Shown piece by piece: positions 35,415 through 44,262 of a stretch of 64,000 nucleotides of DNA. A program made the translations under genes and the position numbers. Under the pieces are notes generated by a model. The model was not told where the DNA came from. It ran no database searches and worked only from the letters and a program-made list of their open reading frames with translations. Within the stretch, counting starts at the first letter, position 1, and every line of letters begins with the position of its first letter. Origin of the DNA: Sporosarcina sp. ZBG7A (GTDB lineage: Bacteria; Bacillota; Bacilli; Bacillales_A; Planococcaceae); assembly GCF_000813425.1 (NCBI RefSeq), contig NZ_JWIB01000032.1, positions 62,001 through 126,000 of the forward strand, given 5' to 3'.

Positions 35415-36704
35415 TCAATCTCTCCCCATCTGTTGTTTTAACGCTCTGACGCCTACCATAACAAATGGAATGTACATCATCGTAGCAATCGCGAAGTTAA
35501 ATAGCTGTAAAGCAATTCCTCTCCAGCTTCCGCCAGTCACTAAGTAACCACTTAAAATCGGTGGTGTCGTCCATGGAATAATCGCGACCGTTTTTGGTAC
35601 TAACCCTGTAGCTAGAGCGAAATAAGACGTGATTGTTAAGATAACCGGAATCATGATGAATGGAATTAGCATCGCTGGATTCAGTACAATCGGTAAACCA
35701 AAGATTACTGGCTCGTTAATGTTAAATAGTGAAGCCGGTGCAGAGAGTTTACCAACTTCCCGATACGGGTGATTTTTCTGTTTCCGTATGACGATGAATA
35801 TCGCAGCAATTAAAGCGATGGTCGTACCTGATCCACCCATGAACACATACGCATCAAGGAATGGTTTCGTTACTGTATAAGGAACATCGAACGCTGAGAC
35901 CCCACTATTGAATAGCTCTAAGTTTTCCTGGATCAACGGAAGGTACAACGGCTCCATAACAGCCCCTATAATGTTCGTACCATGTAACCCAAAGAACCAA
36001 AGTAAGTGATTCAAGAATGCAATTAAAATAGCAGCTGGCAGCGTATTCCCGAGACCTTGTAACGGCTCCTGAATCGCTTGGAATATCACTTCAAATATAC
36101 TAATTTCAGCAAACACACTCATTAAAGCTTGGAAACAACCAACTAAAATCAAAATAATCGTCGCTGGGATCAATGCCTTAAACGATCGAGCAACACCTTC
36201 AGGGACTCCTTCTGGCATTTTGATCGTCCATTTAGAGTTCACTAATACTCGGAATAGCTCAGTCAGTACAAGTGCAAGGATGATGGCCACAAATAGTCCT
36301 TGAGCCCCTAGCCAAGCAAAATTCAATCCCCAATCTTCCGTCACAGGAACAAGCATGATGTATGCTGCCGCAGAGATTAAACCCGCGGACAACCCATCGA
36401 CTTCATAAGACTTGGCAAGATTATAGGCGATTGAAAAGGCGACTAGCAATCCTAAGACAGCAAAGGTACCGTTCCATATACTTCCTCCAACTGCTTGCCA
36501 GTTCCCTTCTCCTAATATACCATTCATCCATTCAACAAAACTGAAAGAACCTAAAGGTGGAAAGTTATTGATTAGAATAGCGAAAGATCCTACAATGATC
36601 AGCGGCATAATCGCAACAAATCCATCACGGATTGCTACGAGGTGACGCTGTGCCCCAATTCGTCCAGCAATTTCAATAAACTTCTCCATGAACCTGCCTT
36701 TCAT
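35415..36704 (-). CDS. PTS lactose/cellobiose-family IIC permease
   Basis: A 429-residue permease with about ten hydrophobic segments. Typical features are LVAIRDGFVAIMPLIIVGSF near residues 22-41 (split), HGTNIIGAVMEPLY near 240 and FNINEPVIFGLPIVLNP near 325-341, which line the sugar site in ChbC/LicC permeases. It imports and phosphorylates a beta-disaccharide. ATG 36704 overlaps the stop of the GH4 gene; ATG 36689 is an alternative. The pairing with ChbG suggests chitobiose, the pairing with GH4 suggests cellobiose or lichenan sugars. Confidence 0.9.
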   Translation of the reverse strand: MKGRFMEKFIEIAGRIGAQRHLVAIRDGFVAIMPLIIVGSFAILINNFPPLGSFSFVEWMNGILGEGNWQAVGGSIWNGTFAVLGLLVAFSIAYNLAKSYEVDGLSAGLISAAAYIMLVPVTEDWGLNFAWLGAQGLFVAIILALVLTELFRVLVNSKWTIKMPEGVPEGVARSFKALIPATIILILVGCFQALMSVFAEISIFEVIFQAIQEPLQGLGNTLPAAILIAFLNHLLWFFGLHGTNIIGAVMEPLYLPLIQENLELFNSGVSAFDVPYTVTKPFLDAYVFMGGSGTTIALIAAIFIVIRKQKNHPYREVGKLSAPASLFNINEPVIFGLPIVLNPAMLIPFIMIPVILTITSYFALATGLVPKTVAIIPWTTPPILSGYLVTGGSWRGIALQLFNFAIATMMYIPFVMVGVRALKQQMGRD

Positions 36705-38017
36705 TCCAATTCCCCCTTGAATTGTGGTAAGTACTCTTTGTGAGCTGTTAGCAACTCATCAAGTACCGTTTTACTTCCCTTTTCATCTCGCATAAGTGGA
36801 TTCATGAGCATCGCTACGTATGCATCATGATAATTACCAGATAGCCCTGCTTGAATAACAAGTTCCTCAAATGCTTTCATCTCGCAAACAATCCCTTTGA
36901 TAGAGAGCGGTAGCGGCCCCACTGCAATCGGTTCGGGTCCGTTTTCCGTAATCACACTGTTCACTTCAATCACTGCATCATTTGGCAAATCAGGAATCGC
37001 TCCATTATTAAAAGTATTTACCGTTTGTATGTCTTTTCTATTATTATAAATGGAATCCATTAGACTACAGGCGACATCACTATAAAAAGCGCCCCCACGC
37101 TCTTCTAGCTCCTTCGGTTTGTCTTCCAGTTCAGGATTCTTATAGAGTTCAAATAACGACTTCTCCAACTCTTGGACTTTTTCAGCACGCGTACCATGTT
37201 CGTTAAACGCTTGAATATCCTTTTTCAGAACATCTTTCATCTGGAAGTAATATTGATGATACGGATTAGGCAACAGCTTTGTCGCGTCAATGAACGTACT
37301 AGACCATCCTAGATCCACAATATTAGCTGGAGAATAATCCAAGCCCTGTTTTAGTTTGTTCAATACATCTTCTGTCCGATCAATCCCGTTAACCGTGACC
37401 TTTCTTCCAAAAACAAAATGATTCATCCCGATGAATTCAATTTCCACATCACTTGGTGAAACATCCAAAATCTCGGCGCTAGAATGTCGCATGTTAAATG
37501 GAATATTACATACACCAATCACTTTCTTATGTGCGGAATACTTTAACAGCGCTTCAGTAATCATTCCTGCAGGATTCGTAAAGTTGATCATCCATGCGTC
37601 TGGGCAGATGAGATGGATATCTTCCGCCATTTCCATCATGACGGGAATCGTACGAAATGCTTTGAAGATTCCTCCTGCTCCATTCGTTTCCTGTCCAATG
37701 AATCCATGACTTAACGGGATCCGCTCATCTTTCGCTCTTGCTTCTAAACCACCAACACGTATTTGTGTAGACACAAAATCTGCTCCTAGAAGAGCTTCTT
37801 TTCTATCCAATGTCCAAGATACGTTTATAGGCTTACCAGATTTCAAAATCATTCTCTTCGAAAGCTCACCAACAATCCGTAATTTCTCCTTCCCCTCTTC
37901 AATGTCTACTAATACAATGTCTGTTACAGGAAACGAATCATGACGACGAATGATTCCCTCGATGATTTCAGGAGTATAGCTCGATCCTCCACCGATGATA
38001 ACGATTTTTAAGTTCAT
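36701..38017 (-). CDS. 6-phospho-beta-glucosidase, GH4 family
   Basis: A 438-residue NAD- and metal-dependent glycosidase of family 4 (LicH/CelF/ChbF type), which hydrolyses the phosphorylated disaccharide made by the PTS. The Rossmann turn is IIGGGSSYTPEI near residues 5-16; NPAGM near 149 and GVCNIPFNMRH near 170-180 contain the metal ligands of the family (Cys and His). ATG 38017 lies after AAAGGAG; the extended frame to 38101 would cross the cre site and is rejected. It is the first gene of the operon. Confidence 0.9.
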   Translation of the reverse strand: MNLKIVIIGGGSSYTPEIIEGIIRRHDSFPVTDIVLVDIEEGKEKLRIVGELSKRMILKSGKPINVSWTLDRKEALLGADFVSTQIRVGGLEARAKDERIPLSHGFIGQETNGAGGIFKAFRTIPVMMEMAEDIHLICPDAWMINFTNPAGMITEALLKYSAHKKVIGVCNIPFNMRHSSAEILDVSPSDVEIEFIGMNHFVFGRKVTVNGIDRTEDVLNKLKQGLDYSPANIVDLGWSSTFIDATKLLPNPYHQYYFQMKDVLKKDIQAFNEHGTRAEKVQELEKSLFELYKNPELEDKPKELEERGGAFYSDVACSLMDSIYNNRKDIQTVNTFNNGAIPDLPNDAVIEVNSVITENGPEPIAVGPLPLSIKGIVCEMKAFEELVIQAGLSGNYHDAYVAMLMNPLMRDEKGSKTVLDELLTAHKEYLPQFKGELE

Positions 38018-38042
38018 GTTAAAAGCTCCTTTACTGCAAATG

Positions 38043-38056
38043 TGAAAGCGGTTGCA
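38043..38056. promoter_or_regulatory. cre site (CcpA operator)
   Basis: TGAAAGCGGTTGCA fits the consensus TGWAANCGNTNWCA at 13 of 14 positions and lies 26 bases before the GH4 start. It predicts glucose repression of the PTS operon through CcpA. Confidence 0.75.
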
Positions 38057-38180
38057 AAATATGATTACGGGTAAAATCACTAGACTTATAAATCTCCACA
38101 TATACTTCAGTAGAGATATCCAGATACATATTTCAACAGAACACTTATAAATTGTTACTACTTTCTAATTCTTTAAAGCA

Positions 38181-38195
38181 AATGTATCATACATT
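38181..38195. promoter_or_regulatory. Palindrome, candidate GntR operator
   Basis: AATGTATCATACATT is a perfect inverted repeat with 7-base arms and one central base, in the AT-rich gap between the PTS operon and the GntR gene. A related AATGTA-N3-ACAT sequence lies near 38232. Position and symmetry suggest the binding site of the adjacent regulator. Confidence 0.5.
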
Positions 38196-38313
38196 TAAAA
38201 ACTTGTATATAACAATAATTCATATTATTCAAATGTAGTAACATATATTCCAAATTTGTTATTGTATCTTTAATCTTGTACACTTTAGTCATTATCAATG
38301 AAGGAGCATTGCA

Positions 38314-39042
38314 ATGGAAAAAAACCAAGCACTTCATGCGTACATTAAAGAAGATTTACTGAATCGTATAAAGTCTGGCACTTATAAAGTAGGCGACAGA
38401 ATTCCTACAGAATTGGAATTATGTAAAGATTTCGATGTCAGTAGAACAACAGTAAGAACAGCACTTAAACAACTTACAATTGAGGGATATCTTGTCCGCA
38501 AACAAGGAAATGGGACTTTTGTTGCGGAACATAAAGTAAAACAAACCCTTTCACACACAGTGAAACGGTATAGTGATCAAATCGCAATCCAAGGAAAAAA
38601 AGCAGAAATCTCACTCGTCAGTATTCAAGTAATCCCTGCGACAGAGCTGCTAAGAAATGTACTTCATGTGTCCATCAATGATCCTATTCAATGTATTGAG
38701 CGGGTTAGAAAAGCGAATGGTGAACCTACACAATTTGAAATTGCTTATATTCCATGGAAATTAGCACCTGGCATTACGAAAGAACAGGCTGAGTCATCTT
38801 TATATGAAGCACTCAAAACAAACTATCATTTACAGATTGCTAAGACAACAGAGCATGTTGAGATTGCATTTCCCGACGATCGAGTGGCTCACATCTTAAA
38901 GTATAAGGAAGGCTTGCCATGCTTCTATATTGAAACAGTGGCCGAGGATGTAGATGGAAATGTATTTGAATACTCGCGCTCCTATTTCAGAGGCGACAAG
39001 ACGAATTTTGTCATTAGTCGTAATTACTTAGAGGAAGAGTGA
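38314..39042 (+). CDS. GntR-family (HutC subfamily) transcriptional regulator
   Basis: A 242-residue regulator with an N-terminal winged helix (residues about 6-70: DRIPTELELCKDFDVSRTTVRTAL is the GntR core, split) and a C-terminal UTRA ligand domain (about 90-235) as in HutC-type sugar regulators. It probably senses a phosphorylated disaccharide or glucosamine phosphate and represses the divergent PTS operon. ATG 38314 follows AAGGAG. chbG follows 22 bases after its stop, so regulator and deacetylase form one unit. Confidence 0.85.
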   Translation: MEKNQALHAYIKEDLLNRIKSGTYKVGDRIPTELELCKDFDVSRTTVRTALKQLTIEGYLVRKQGNGTFVAEHKVKQTLSHTVKRYSDQIAIQGKKAEISLVSIQVIPATELLRNVLHVSINDPIQCIERVRKANGEPTQFEIAYIPWKLAPGITKEQAESSLYEALKTNYHLQIAKTTEHVEIAFPDDRVAHILKYKEGLPCFYIETVAEDVDGNVFEYSRSYFRGDKTNFVISRNYLEEE

Positions 39043-39064
39043 TTTGTAAAAACTAGGAGGGATT

Positions 39065-39769
39065 ATGGTGAAAGTACTTTTTAACGCAGATGATTTCGGG
39101 TTAACAAAAGGCGTGACGGATGGGATACTTCACTCTCATACAAACGGTGTGGTTCAGTCAACCACGTTAATGATGAATGGACTTGCAACGGAATATGCCG
39201 TTGAAAAAGCGAAATTGTTCCCTTCCTTGCATGTAGGCATTCATCTCGTACTCACATATGGCAAACCCTTAAGTGAAGACGTGCCAACACTTGTCAATGA
39301 ACAAGGTGTCTTTCGCTATACGAATGCCTTTCTAAAAATGGAGCCGCCCAATCTTGAAGAGGTAGAAAAAGAATGGCGTGCTCAGCTGGATGCGTTTCTT
39401 GCGACAGGTTTACCACTTCACCATATCGACAGTCACCACCACGTTCATGGCTGGGACGTTTTTAAAGAACTCATCGTAAAGCTATCGAACGAGTACCAAG
39501 TCCCCGTCCGTTATACGGATTCCATAAAAAACTATCCTGATATCCTGTTGACCGACTCTCTATGGTTGGATTTTTACGAGGATGGAGCCACTGAAGATCT
39601 CTTTTCTCGCTTAAAAAGCCTTGAAAGTAAGTCTGTTGAAATAATGACCCACCCTGCCATCGTTGACCTAGATTTAAGATCCGTTAGCTCTTATCAAGAC
39701 AAAAGAGAAGATGAACTCCACATATTATGTAATATAAAAATCCCTGAATGGGTAGAAATGATGCAGTAG
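39065..39769 (+). CDS. chbG: ChbG/YdjC-family carbohydrate deacetylase
   Basis: A 234-residue metal-dependent deacetylase of the YdjC family. The metal site is visible: NADDFGLT at residues 8-15 (Asp), HVGIHLVLTYGKPL near 57-70 (His) and HHIDSHHHVHG near 118-128. In E. coli ChbG removes one acetyl group from chitobiose phosphate, which is needed for induction and for the GH4 hydrolase ChbF. Its presence beside this PTS and GH4 set argues that the operon handles N-acetylated chitobiose-type sugars. AGGAGGG precedes ATG 39065. Confidence 0.85.
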   Translation: MVKVLFNADDFGLTKGVTDGILHSHTNGVVQSTTLMMNGLATEYAVEKAKLFPSLHVGIHLVLTYGKPLSEDVPTLVNEQGVFRYTNAFLKMEPPNLEEVEKEWRAQLDAFLATGLPLHHIDSHHHVHGWDVFKELIVKLSNEYQVPVRYTDSIKNYPDILLTDSLWLDFYEDGATEDLFSRLKSLESKSVEIMTHPAIVDLDLRSVSSYQDKREDELHILCNIKIPEWVEMMQ

Positions 39770-39904
39770 GATTTGAACCTTTTTTGGTGAATTTTACTTT
39801 CACACTTATTTCAATACCCCCATGTAGCGCACCGTATCTTTTCTAAAACAATTCTATTGTCAGATTTTCTTGTTGTAACGTATGAAAGTTGAAAAAAATA
39901 AAAG

Positions 39905-39944
39905 ATACCCGGTCCGCAGTGAATTATAATTGCGGACCGGGTAT
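39905..39944. terminator. Bidirectional terminator
   Basis: ATACCCGGTCCGCA and TGCGGACCGGGTAT form a 14-base-pair stem with a loop of about 12 bases and T-rich flanks. It lies in the 310-base gap between chbG and the converging dus gene; the rest of that gap shows nothing. Confidence 0.85.
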
Positions 39945-40079
39945 TTAATTTTTGTGCATCTCGGGGCTTTTGTGTTGTTGAAGCAAACCCATTTGTTTTA
40001 CAAACATATCTAATTTTGAATCCTGTTTTGCAGTTTCTAGAACATGCATTTAAGTGCTCGTTGCGTAGGAAAACAATGA

Positions 40080-41072
40080 TCAATTCTCCTGTTGATTTAA
40101 CTCATCTACATTCTCGGCTTCGAATTCATCGAGCAACGCGCGCACTTCATCTGTCGTCTCCGTGTACATCAATTGATTTCTCAATTCACCTGCTCCTCGA
40201 ATTCCTTTGACATAAATCTTAAAGAATCGACGGAGTGGTTTGAATGGAAGCTCTTCAATTTCTTTCGAGTATTTATCATGGAGATCCAGCTGAAGTCTTA
40301 AGAGATCCATTAACTCTTTACTGCTGTGCTCTCTTGGCTCTTTTTCAAAGGCGAATGGATTTTTAAAGATGCCTCGTCCAATCATTACGCCATCCACACC
40401 GTATTTTTCGACGAGTTCTAAGCCCATTTGACGATCCAAGATATCTCCGTTGATGGTTAACAATGTATCTGGTGCAATTTCATCACGAAGTTTCTTAATC
40501 TCAGGGATGAGTTCCCAATGCGCTTCAAAATTACTCATTTCCTTACGAGTACGCAAGTGTATCGATAAATTAGCGATGTCTTGCTCCAATATATGTGTCA
40601 GCCAACCACGCCATTCTTCTACATCTGTATAACCTAGTCTCGTCTTCACACTGACTGGCAATCCTCCCGCTTTTGCAGCTTGGATAATATCCGCTGCGTT
40701 ATCAGGATAATTGATCAGCCCGCTACCTCTTCCTTTCGAAGCTACGTTTGGAACAGGACAGCCCATGTTAATATCGATCCCTTTAAATCCTTGTTCTGCC
40801 ATTCCGATACTCATATCTCTGAAGTGTTCGGGCTTGTTCCCCCAAATATGAGCCACCATTGGCTGTTCGTCTGCTGTGAACGTCAAACGCCCGCGTACAC
40901 TAAAGATTCCCTCCGGATGACAATAACTTTCCGTATTCGTAAACTCTGTGAAAAACACATCAGGTCTTGCAGCTTCTGCCACGACATGACGAAACACAAC
41001 ATTCGTGACATCTTCCATCGGTGCTAATATAAAAAACGGTCGTGGTAATTCACGCCAGAAATTCTCTTTCAT
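40080..41072 (-). CDS. tRNA-dihydrouridine synthase
   Basis: A 330-residue FMN enzyme that reduces uridine in tRNA to dihydrouridine. LAPMEDVTN near residues 16-24 binds [22 protein letters not shown] near 97-115 holds the catalytic Cys, and GVMIGRG near 232-238 binds the FMN phosphate. The sequence is closer to the DusC-like group with ED in place of GV in the first motif than to the DusB of the ribosomal-gene neighbourhood. ATG 41072 is preferred over TTG 41078. Transcribed alone. Confidence 0.85.
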   Translation of the reverse strand: MKENFWRELPRPFFILAPMEDVTNVVFRHVVAEAARPDVFFTEFTNTESYCHPEGIFSVRGRLTFTADEQPMVAHIWGNKPEHFRDMSIGMAEQGFKGIDINMGCPVPNVASKGRGSGLINYPDNAADIIQAAKAGGLPVSVKTRLGYTDVEEWRGWLTHILEQDIANLSIHLRTRKEMSNFEAHWELIPEIKKLRDEIAPDTLLTINGDILDRQMGLELVEKYGVDGVMIGRGIFKNPFAFEKEPREHSSKELMDLLRLQLDLHDKYSKEIEELPFKPLRRFFKIYVKGIRGAGELRNQLMYTETTDEVRALLDEFEAENVDELNQQEN

Positions 41073-41264
41073 GTTCAAATTCCAATCCTCTCATTATGGG
41101 ATGCCAGGTCAGCCCTTCATCTAAAAATCTTAGTGTAGTAATACTGGAAATCGAAGTAGACCTTTTTTACGTTGCCTACCTATAATTTTATTCTCAACGT
41201 TAACTATTTTACATGACTAACGTGTATGTGGGAAGAGACTGGTTCTAATAAGGTCAATCATTCC

Positions 41265-41318
41265 ATTATACAAAAAGCCCGCCGGCACATTCCACTATGT
41301 TTGGAATTCGCGGTGGGC
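41265..41318 (-). terminator. Terminator of cyclase copy 1, conserved-core type
   Basis: On the minus strand GCCCACCG pairs with CGGCGGGC around a core in which ATTCC pairs with GGAAT, then TTTTTGTATAAT follows. The core (41289-41307) matches, but for one base, the core of the terminator at 43539-43557. It closes the rsbQ-PAS-GGDEF unit. Confidence 0.75.
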
Positions 41319-41415
41319 AATTATTGTGAAGTTACCTTTGAGGTTTGCTTTGTAAATAATATCGATTTTACAAAGGAGCCGAAACTTGAATTGGATGATA
41401 GACAGGCAGCATTCA

Positions 41416-42207
41416 CTACGTCAAATCACTAGCATGGGTGACTTGATTGCGACCGCCATTTTTGGAGGCATAGAGTGCGTAATCTGCTTTGGACTGTAAA
41501 GAACTTTCTGTATCTCCTTGTAGAAACGTTGCTGCTCCTATACTTATCGTGATGGCTGATTCACCCCAGTCTGCCTTTTCAACATGCAATCGGATTCTTT
41601 CAGCGATTTTCAGAGCATCAGATTTATCGGTATTCGGGAGAATCAATGCAAATTCTTCTCCTCCATATCGGGCGGCAATATCTTCTTTTCTGGACTCCTC
41701 TTCGAGTAACCGTCCCATCTCCTGCAATACTCTGTCGCCCGTCATATGACCATAAGTATCGTTAATCTCCTTAAAGTAATCGATATCCATTAGCAGCAGG
41801 GAGATTGGCTGCATTTGTCCAGCATGTGAATTGAAATTGGATGTCAGACTTTCTTGTAGGCAGCGTCTGTTCTTGAGACCCGTTAATCCGTCTGTTTCGG
41901 CTAATTTTCGAAGCTTTTCATTCAATTCCAGCAGTTCATTTTGCTTGCACTCCAATTCGTTCCTTAACATGTCCAGCTCTTCTATTTGCTTTTTCTTCAT
42001 CTGGTTTCGCTGATCGGTCTCCTTTTTAGCTACCAGAAGGGCCTGCTCATACTCATATCTTTCTTTCATAGGAAAACAGGCACAATCGTTAAAAAACTTA
42101 CCGCCACGTTCATTTCTCGAGGCATTGAGCAGTATAGGGATTTCCTGTCCGGACTTTGACTTTAAAGCAATATACATCGCATCCACTTTTTCCTGAAGGC
42201 GGATCAT
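41416..42207 (-). CDS. GGDEF diguanylate cyclase part, split from its PAS domain
   Basis: A 263-residue frame holding the end of a PAS domain (about 1-50), a coiled coil (about 52-103) and a GGDEF domain (about 104-260). The active motif GGEEF is at 182-186 and is intact; RKED at 173-176 is a product-inhibition (I) site. It would make cyclic-di-GMP. Compared with its full-length paralogue at 54704-55684, the first 61 residues are encoded in the preceding frame, separated by a one-base shift. ATG 42207 overlaps the stop of that frame (ATGA), but no good ribosome site precedes it. Confidence 0.8.
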   Translation of the reverse strand: MIRLQEKVDAMYIALKSKSGQEIPILLNASRNERGGKFFNDCACFPMKERYEYEQALLVAKKETDQRNQMKKKQIEELDMLRNELECKQNELLELNEKLRKLAETDGLTGLKNRRCLQESLTSNFNSHAGQMQPISLLLMDIDYFKEINDTYGHMTGDRVLQEMGRLLEEESRKEDIAARYGGEEFALILPNTDKSDALKIAERIRLHVEKADWGESAITISIGAATFLQGDTESSLQSKADYALYASKNGGRNQVTHASDLT

Positions 42208-42392
42208 CGGAAAAAATAGAGTTGATAAAAAGTTTGGCTCGCATGCGTCAAGATCAGGTTGATGTGCTGCCCCTGTAGCTCTTGAAGGTTGTAATCGAGT
42301 AAACCGAGCAGCGTCTGATTAATATCTAGAATCGTGCTGTCATCATTAAGTGATACGTAACCGCATGGCGCAAAGTCCAGTTGCTCATCCAT
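42204..42392 (-). CDS. PAS-domain N-terminal part of cyclase copy 1 (frameshifted)
   Basis: A 62-residue frame with the first half of a PAS domain ([18 protein letters not shown]). It aligns without gaps to residues 1-61 of the intact paralogue at 54704-55684, where the same Y-F-F is followed by Pro; here a missing base changes Pro to Arg and a stop. Joining it with the next frame by a -1 shift gives a 325-residue protein, the paralogue having 326. The start ATG 42392 overlaps the end of rsbQ by eight bases, so it is coupled to the hydrolase. Could be a pseudogene, a read error or a recoded gene. Confidence 0.75.
   Translation of the reverse strand: MDEQLDFAPCGYVSLNDDSTILDINQTLLGLLDYNLQELQGQHINLILTHASQTFYQLYFFR
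42210..42216 (-). other. Slippery heptamer at the frame junction
   Basis: On the minus strand the zero frame reads TAT TTT TTC, giving T TTT TTC, the classic form of a -1 slip site. A -1 shift here yields Tyr-Phe-Phe-Pro-Met-Ile and continues into the GGDEF frame. No convincing stem-loop or upstream ribosome-like site is evident by eye. The paralogue has TAC TTT TTC CCG at the same point and needs no shift. Confidence 0.5.
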
Positions 42393-43215
42393 TTGAACTA
42401 TCCTGATCAGCGACTGATTTCAAATAATCGCTAATCAAACGGATGGTCTCTTCAGGATGGCTCAAATGTGGACAATGTCCCGTCGCCTCCATTAAGGCGT
42501 ATGCACTATCTGTGAGGACGCTGTGCATATATTTACCGACTTCTATCGGAGCAATTGCATCATCAGAGCACTGGAGAATGAGTGACGGCACCGTAACATT
42601 CTGTAAATCATTCCGGTGGTCAGAGAAAAAGGTTGCTGTTGCAAATTGGCGGGCTACGGTTGGATCCGTAGAGCAAAAGCTCTCCTCCAACTCTTGGAAA
42701 AGTTCCGGGCGCTCAGGATTTTTCATAATGACCTGAGAGAGATAATTTGCCCAGCCAATATAATTCATCTCCATCATCCCAATCAATCCCTCAAGGTCTT
42801 CCTTTTCAAATCCTCCTTTATAAAGAGGAGGGTCATTCAAGAAACATGGTGAAGGACCGAGCATCACAAGGCGCTCAAATCGTGTTGGCTCTTGAATAGA
42901 GGCCAGCATGCCGATAATACTGCCAACCGAGTGCCCCACAAATATTGCATCATTTATATCTAAAGCATCGCATATATCAAGTACATCTTGTGCATACCCA
43001 TGAAGGTCTTGGTACTTAGTCGAACTGTAAGCACTGTAATCAGACTTTCCAGAGCCGACATAGTCGAACAAAATGACACGGAAATTTTCTTCGAACGCCG
43101 GTGCGACTAGCCTCCACATATTCTGATCACACCCAAAGCCGTGCGCAAAGATCATTGCCTTTGTGCCTTTTCCTGTAACGTTCACGTTATTGCGAATAAG
43201 GGTATTTTGATTCAT
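42385..43215 (-). CDS. rsbQ: RsbQ-type alpha/beta hydrolase, copy 1
   Basis: A 276-residue hydrolase very close to B. subtilis RsbQ. The triad falls at the same numbers: Ser96 in GHSVG, Asp219 in CSDD, His247 in [17 protein letters not shown] near 23-34 holds the oxyanion loop. RsbQ is thought to supply or process a small hydrophobic signal for a PAS domain; in B. subtilis that PAS belongs to the RsbP phosphatase controlling sigma-B. Here the next gene, overlapping by eight bases, is a PAS-GGDEF cyclase. A TTGAAA-17-TATACT promoter lies about 95 bases upstream. Confidence 0.9.
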   Translation of the reverse strand: MNQNTLIRNNVNVTGKGTKAMIFAHGFGCDQNMWRLVAPAFEENFRVILFDYVGSGKSDYSAYSSTKYQDLHGYAQDVLDICDALDINDAIFVGHSVGSIIGMLASIQEPTRFERLVMLGPSPCFLNDPPLYKGGFEKEDLEGLIGMMEMNYIGWANYLSQVIMKNPERPELFQELEESFCSTDPTVARQFATATFFSDHRNDLQNVTVPSLILQCSDDAIAPIEVGKYMHSVLTDSAYALMEATGHCPHLSHPEETIRLISDYLKSVADQDSSNG

Positions 43216-43306
43216 AAAAAAGCCTCCATTACTTATTTTATAATAGCAGTTTAGTCTTTAGAATAATATTTTGCACAATCGCAAATAGGGCAATGTTACT
43301 AATTCC

Positions 43307-43335
43307 AGTATAGAATAAAATATATCTTCTTTCAA
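43307..43335 (-). promoter_or_regulatory. Sigma-A promoter of rsbQ copy 1
   Basis: On the minus strand TTGAAA (43330-43335), 17 bases, TATACT (43307-43312), about 92 bases before the start codon. Confidence 0.7.
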
Positions 43336-43382
43336 TATCCGTCGAATTTCAATTGTGACAATTTCTTACACTGACAAAGAAA

Positions 43383-43411
43383 GCATCTATCCTCTGTATA
43401 AGAATAGATGC
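43383..43411. repeat. Hairpin upstream of rsbQ copy 1
   Basis: GCATCTAT and ATAGATGC form an 8-base-pair stem with a 13-base loop. There is no real T-run on either strand, so it is not a clear terminator. The remainder of the 43216-43636 gap holds the promoter and the yceI terminator. Confidence 0.4.
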
Positions 43412-43514
43412 CTTATGTGCTTGTGTAGGAAGCTTTCGTTCATGTTTATAGTTTCGTGATTGTTTATTCACGCCACTTTCAATAAATGCTGTTCCACATC
43501 ACTATCTTTTCCGG

Positions 43515-43564
43515 ATTATACAAAAAAACCACCTACCGATTCCACTATCTTTGGAATCGGTAGG
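43515..43564 (-). terminator. Terminator of the YceI gene, conserved-core type
   Basis: CCTACCGATTCC and GGAATCGGTAGG form a perfect 12-base-pair stem around ACTATCTTT; on the minus strand seven T residues and GTATAAT follow. Core and tail match the element at 41265-41318. Confidence 0.85.
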
Positions 43565-43636
43565 CAGTTTATTGTCGTGGTTGCGAAAACACCAATATCT
43601 ACTATTTTCTAAATCAATTTTAGATTTACAGCCGGA

Positions 43637-44164
43637 TTATGATGCTGGGTTTACTTGCATCTCTACTAGGATTTTGATGTCTTTACCAACGAGTACGCCG
43701 CCTGTTTCAAGAGTTGTATTCCAAGTCAGGCCGAACTCTTCTCGGTTGATCTTCGCTTCCGCTTCAAACCCATATACTTCAACACCCCATGGATTTGTTC
43801 CTTTTCCGCCAAACTCCACGTCAAAGGTTACCGGTTTCGTGACGTCTTTAATCGTTAAGTCGCCCGTTACTTTGTAGTCATCGCCTTTTTTTACAATGGA
43901 AGTGGATTGGAATGTAATGTTGGAGAAATTCTCTACATCAAAGAAATCTGCTGACTTCAAGTGGTTATCCCGATCTACTGAATGTGTATTGAGGCTTGTC
44001 ACGTCGAAATCGAAAGCAATCGATGCAGTTGTGAGATCAGTTAAGTCTGCTGCTTCAACCGTTGCTGTGTAGCCGTCAAATTGGCCTTTCACTTTGGATA
44101 CCATCATGTGTTTTACTTCAAACCCTACTGTTGAGTGCGATTGATCTACTGTCCATTTTGTCAT
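43637..44164 (-). CDS. YceI-family lipid-binding protein
   Basis: A 175-residue YceI/lipocalin-like protein that binds isoprenoid-type lipids in a beta barrel. It starts WTVDQSHSTVGFEVKHM (in part), the family opening, and contains the SADFFDVENFSNITF pattern near 92-106 and NREEFGLTWN near 146-155. No signal peptide, so it is cytoplasmic, as is usual in Firmicutes. ATG 44164 follows TTGGAGGAA. It follows mhqD on the same strand after about 100 bases; possible link to quinone chemistry is inferred. Confidence 0.9.
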   Translation of the reverse strand: MTKWTVDQSHSTVGFEVKHMMVSKVKGQFDGYTATVEAADLTDLTTASIAFDFDVTSLNTHSVDRDNHLKSADFFDVENFSNITFQSTSIVKKGDDYKVTGDLTIKDVTKPVTFDVEFGGKGTNPWGVEVYGFEAEAKINREEFGLTWNTTLETGGVLVGKDIKILVEMQVNPAS

Positions 44165-44262
44165 TTTAATTTCCTCCAATTTATATATGATTCTCTTGAA
44201 TCTGAGTTTTTGTTTCTTGCCAGGTTAAACTGGTCACTTCATCTGTAATAGTCTGTAGTATC

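Noticed and set aside
38018-38101. Longer GH4 frame starting at 38101
   Set aside because: It would cover the cre site and adds residues before the conserved N-terminal Rossmann strand; ATG 38017 has a proper ribosome site.
43383-43411. Terminator upstream of rsbQ copy 1
   Set aside because: The 8-bp stem is sound but neither strand has a T-run, so it is listed only as a hairpin.
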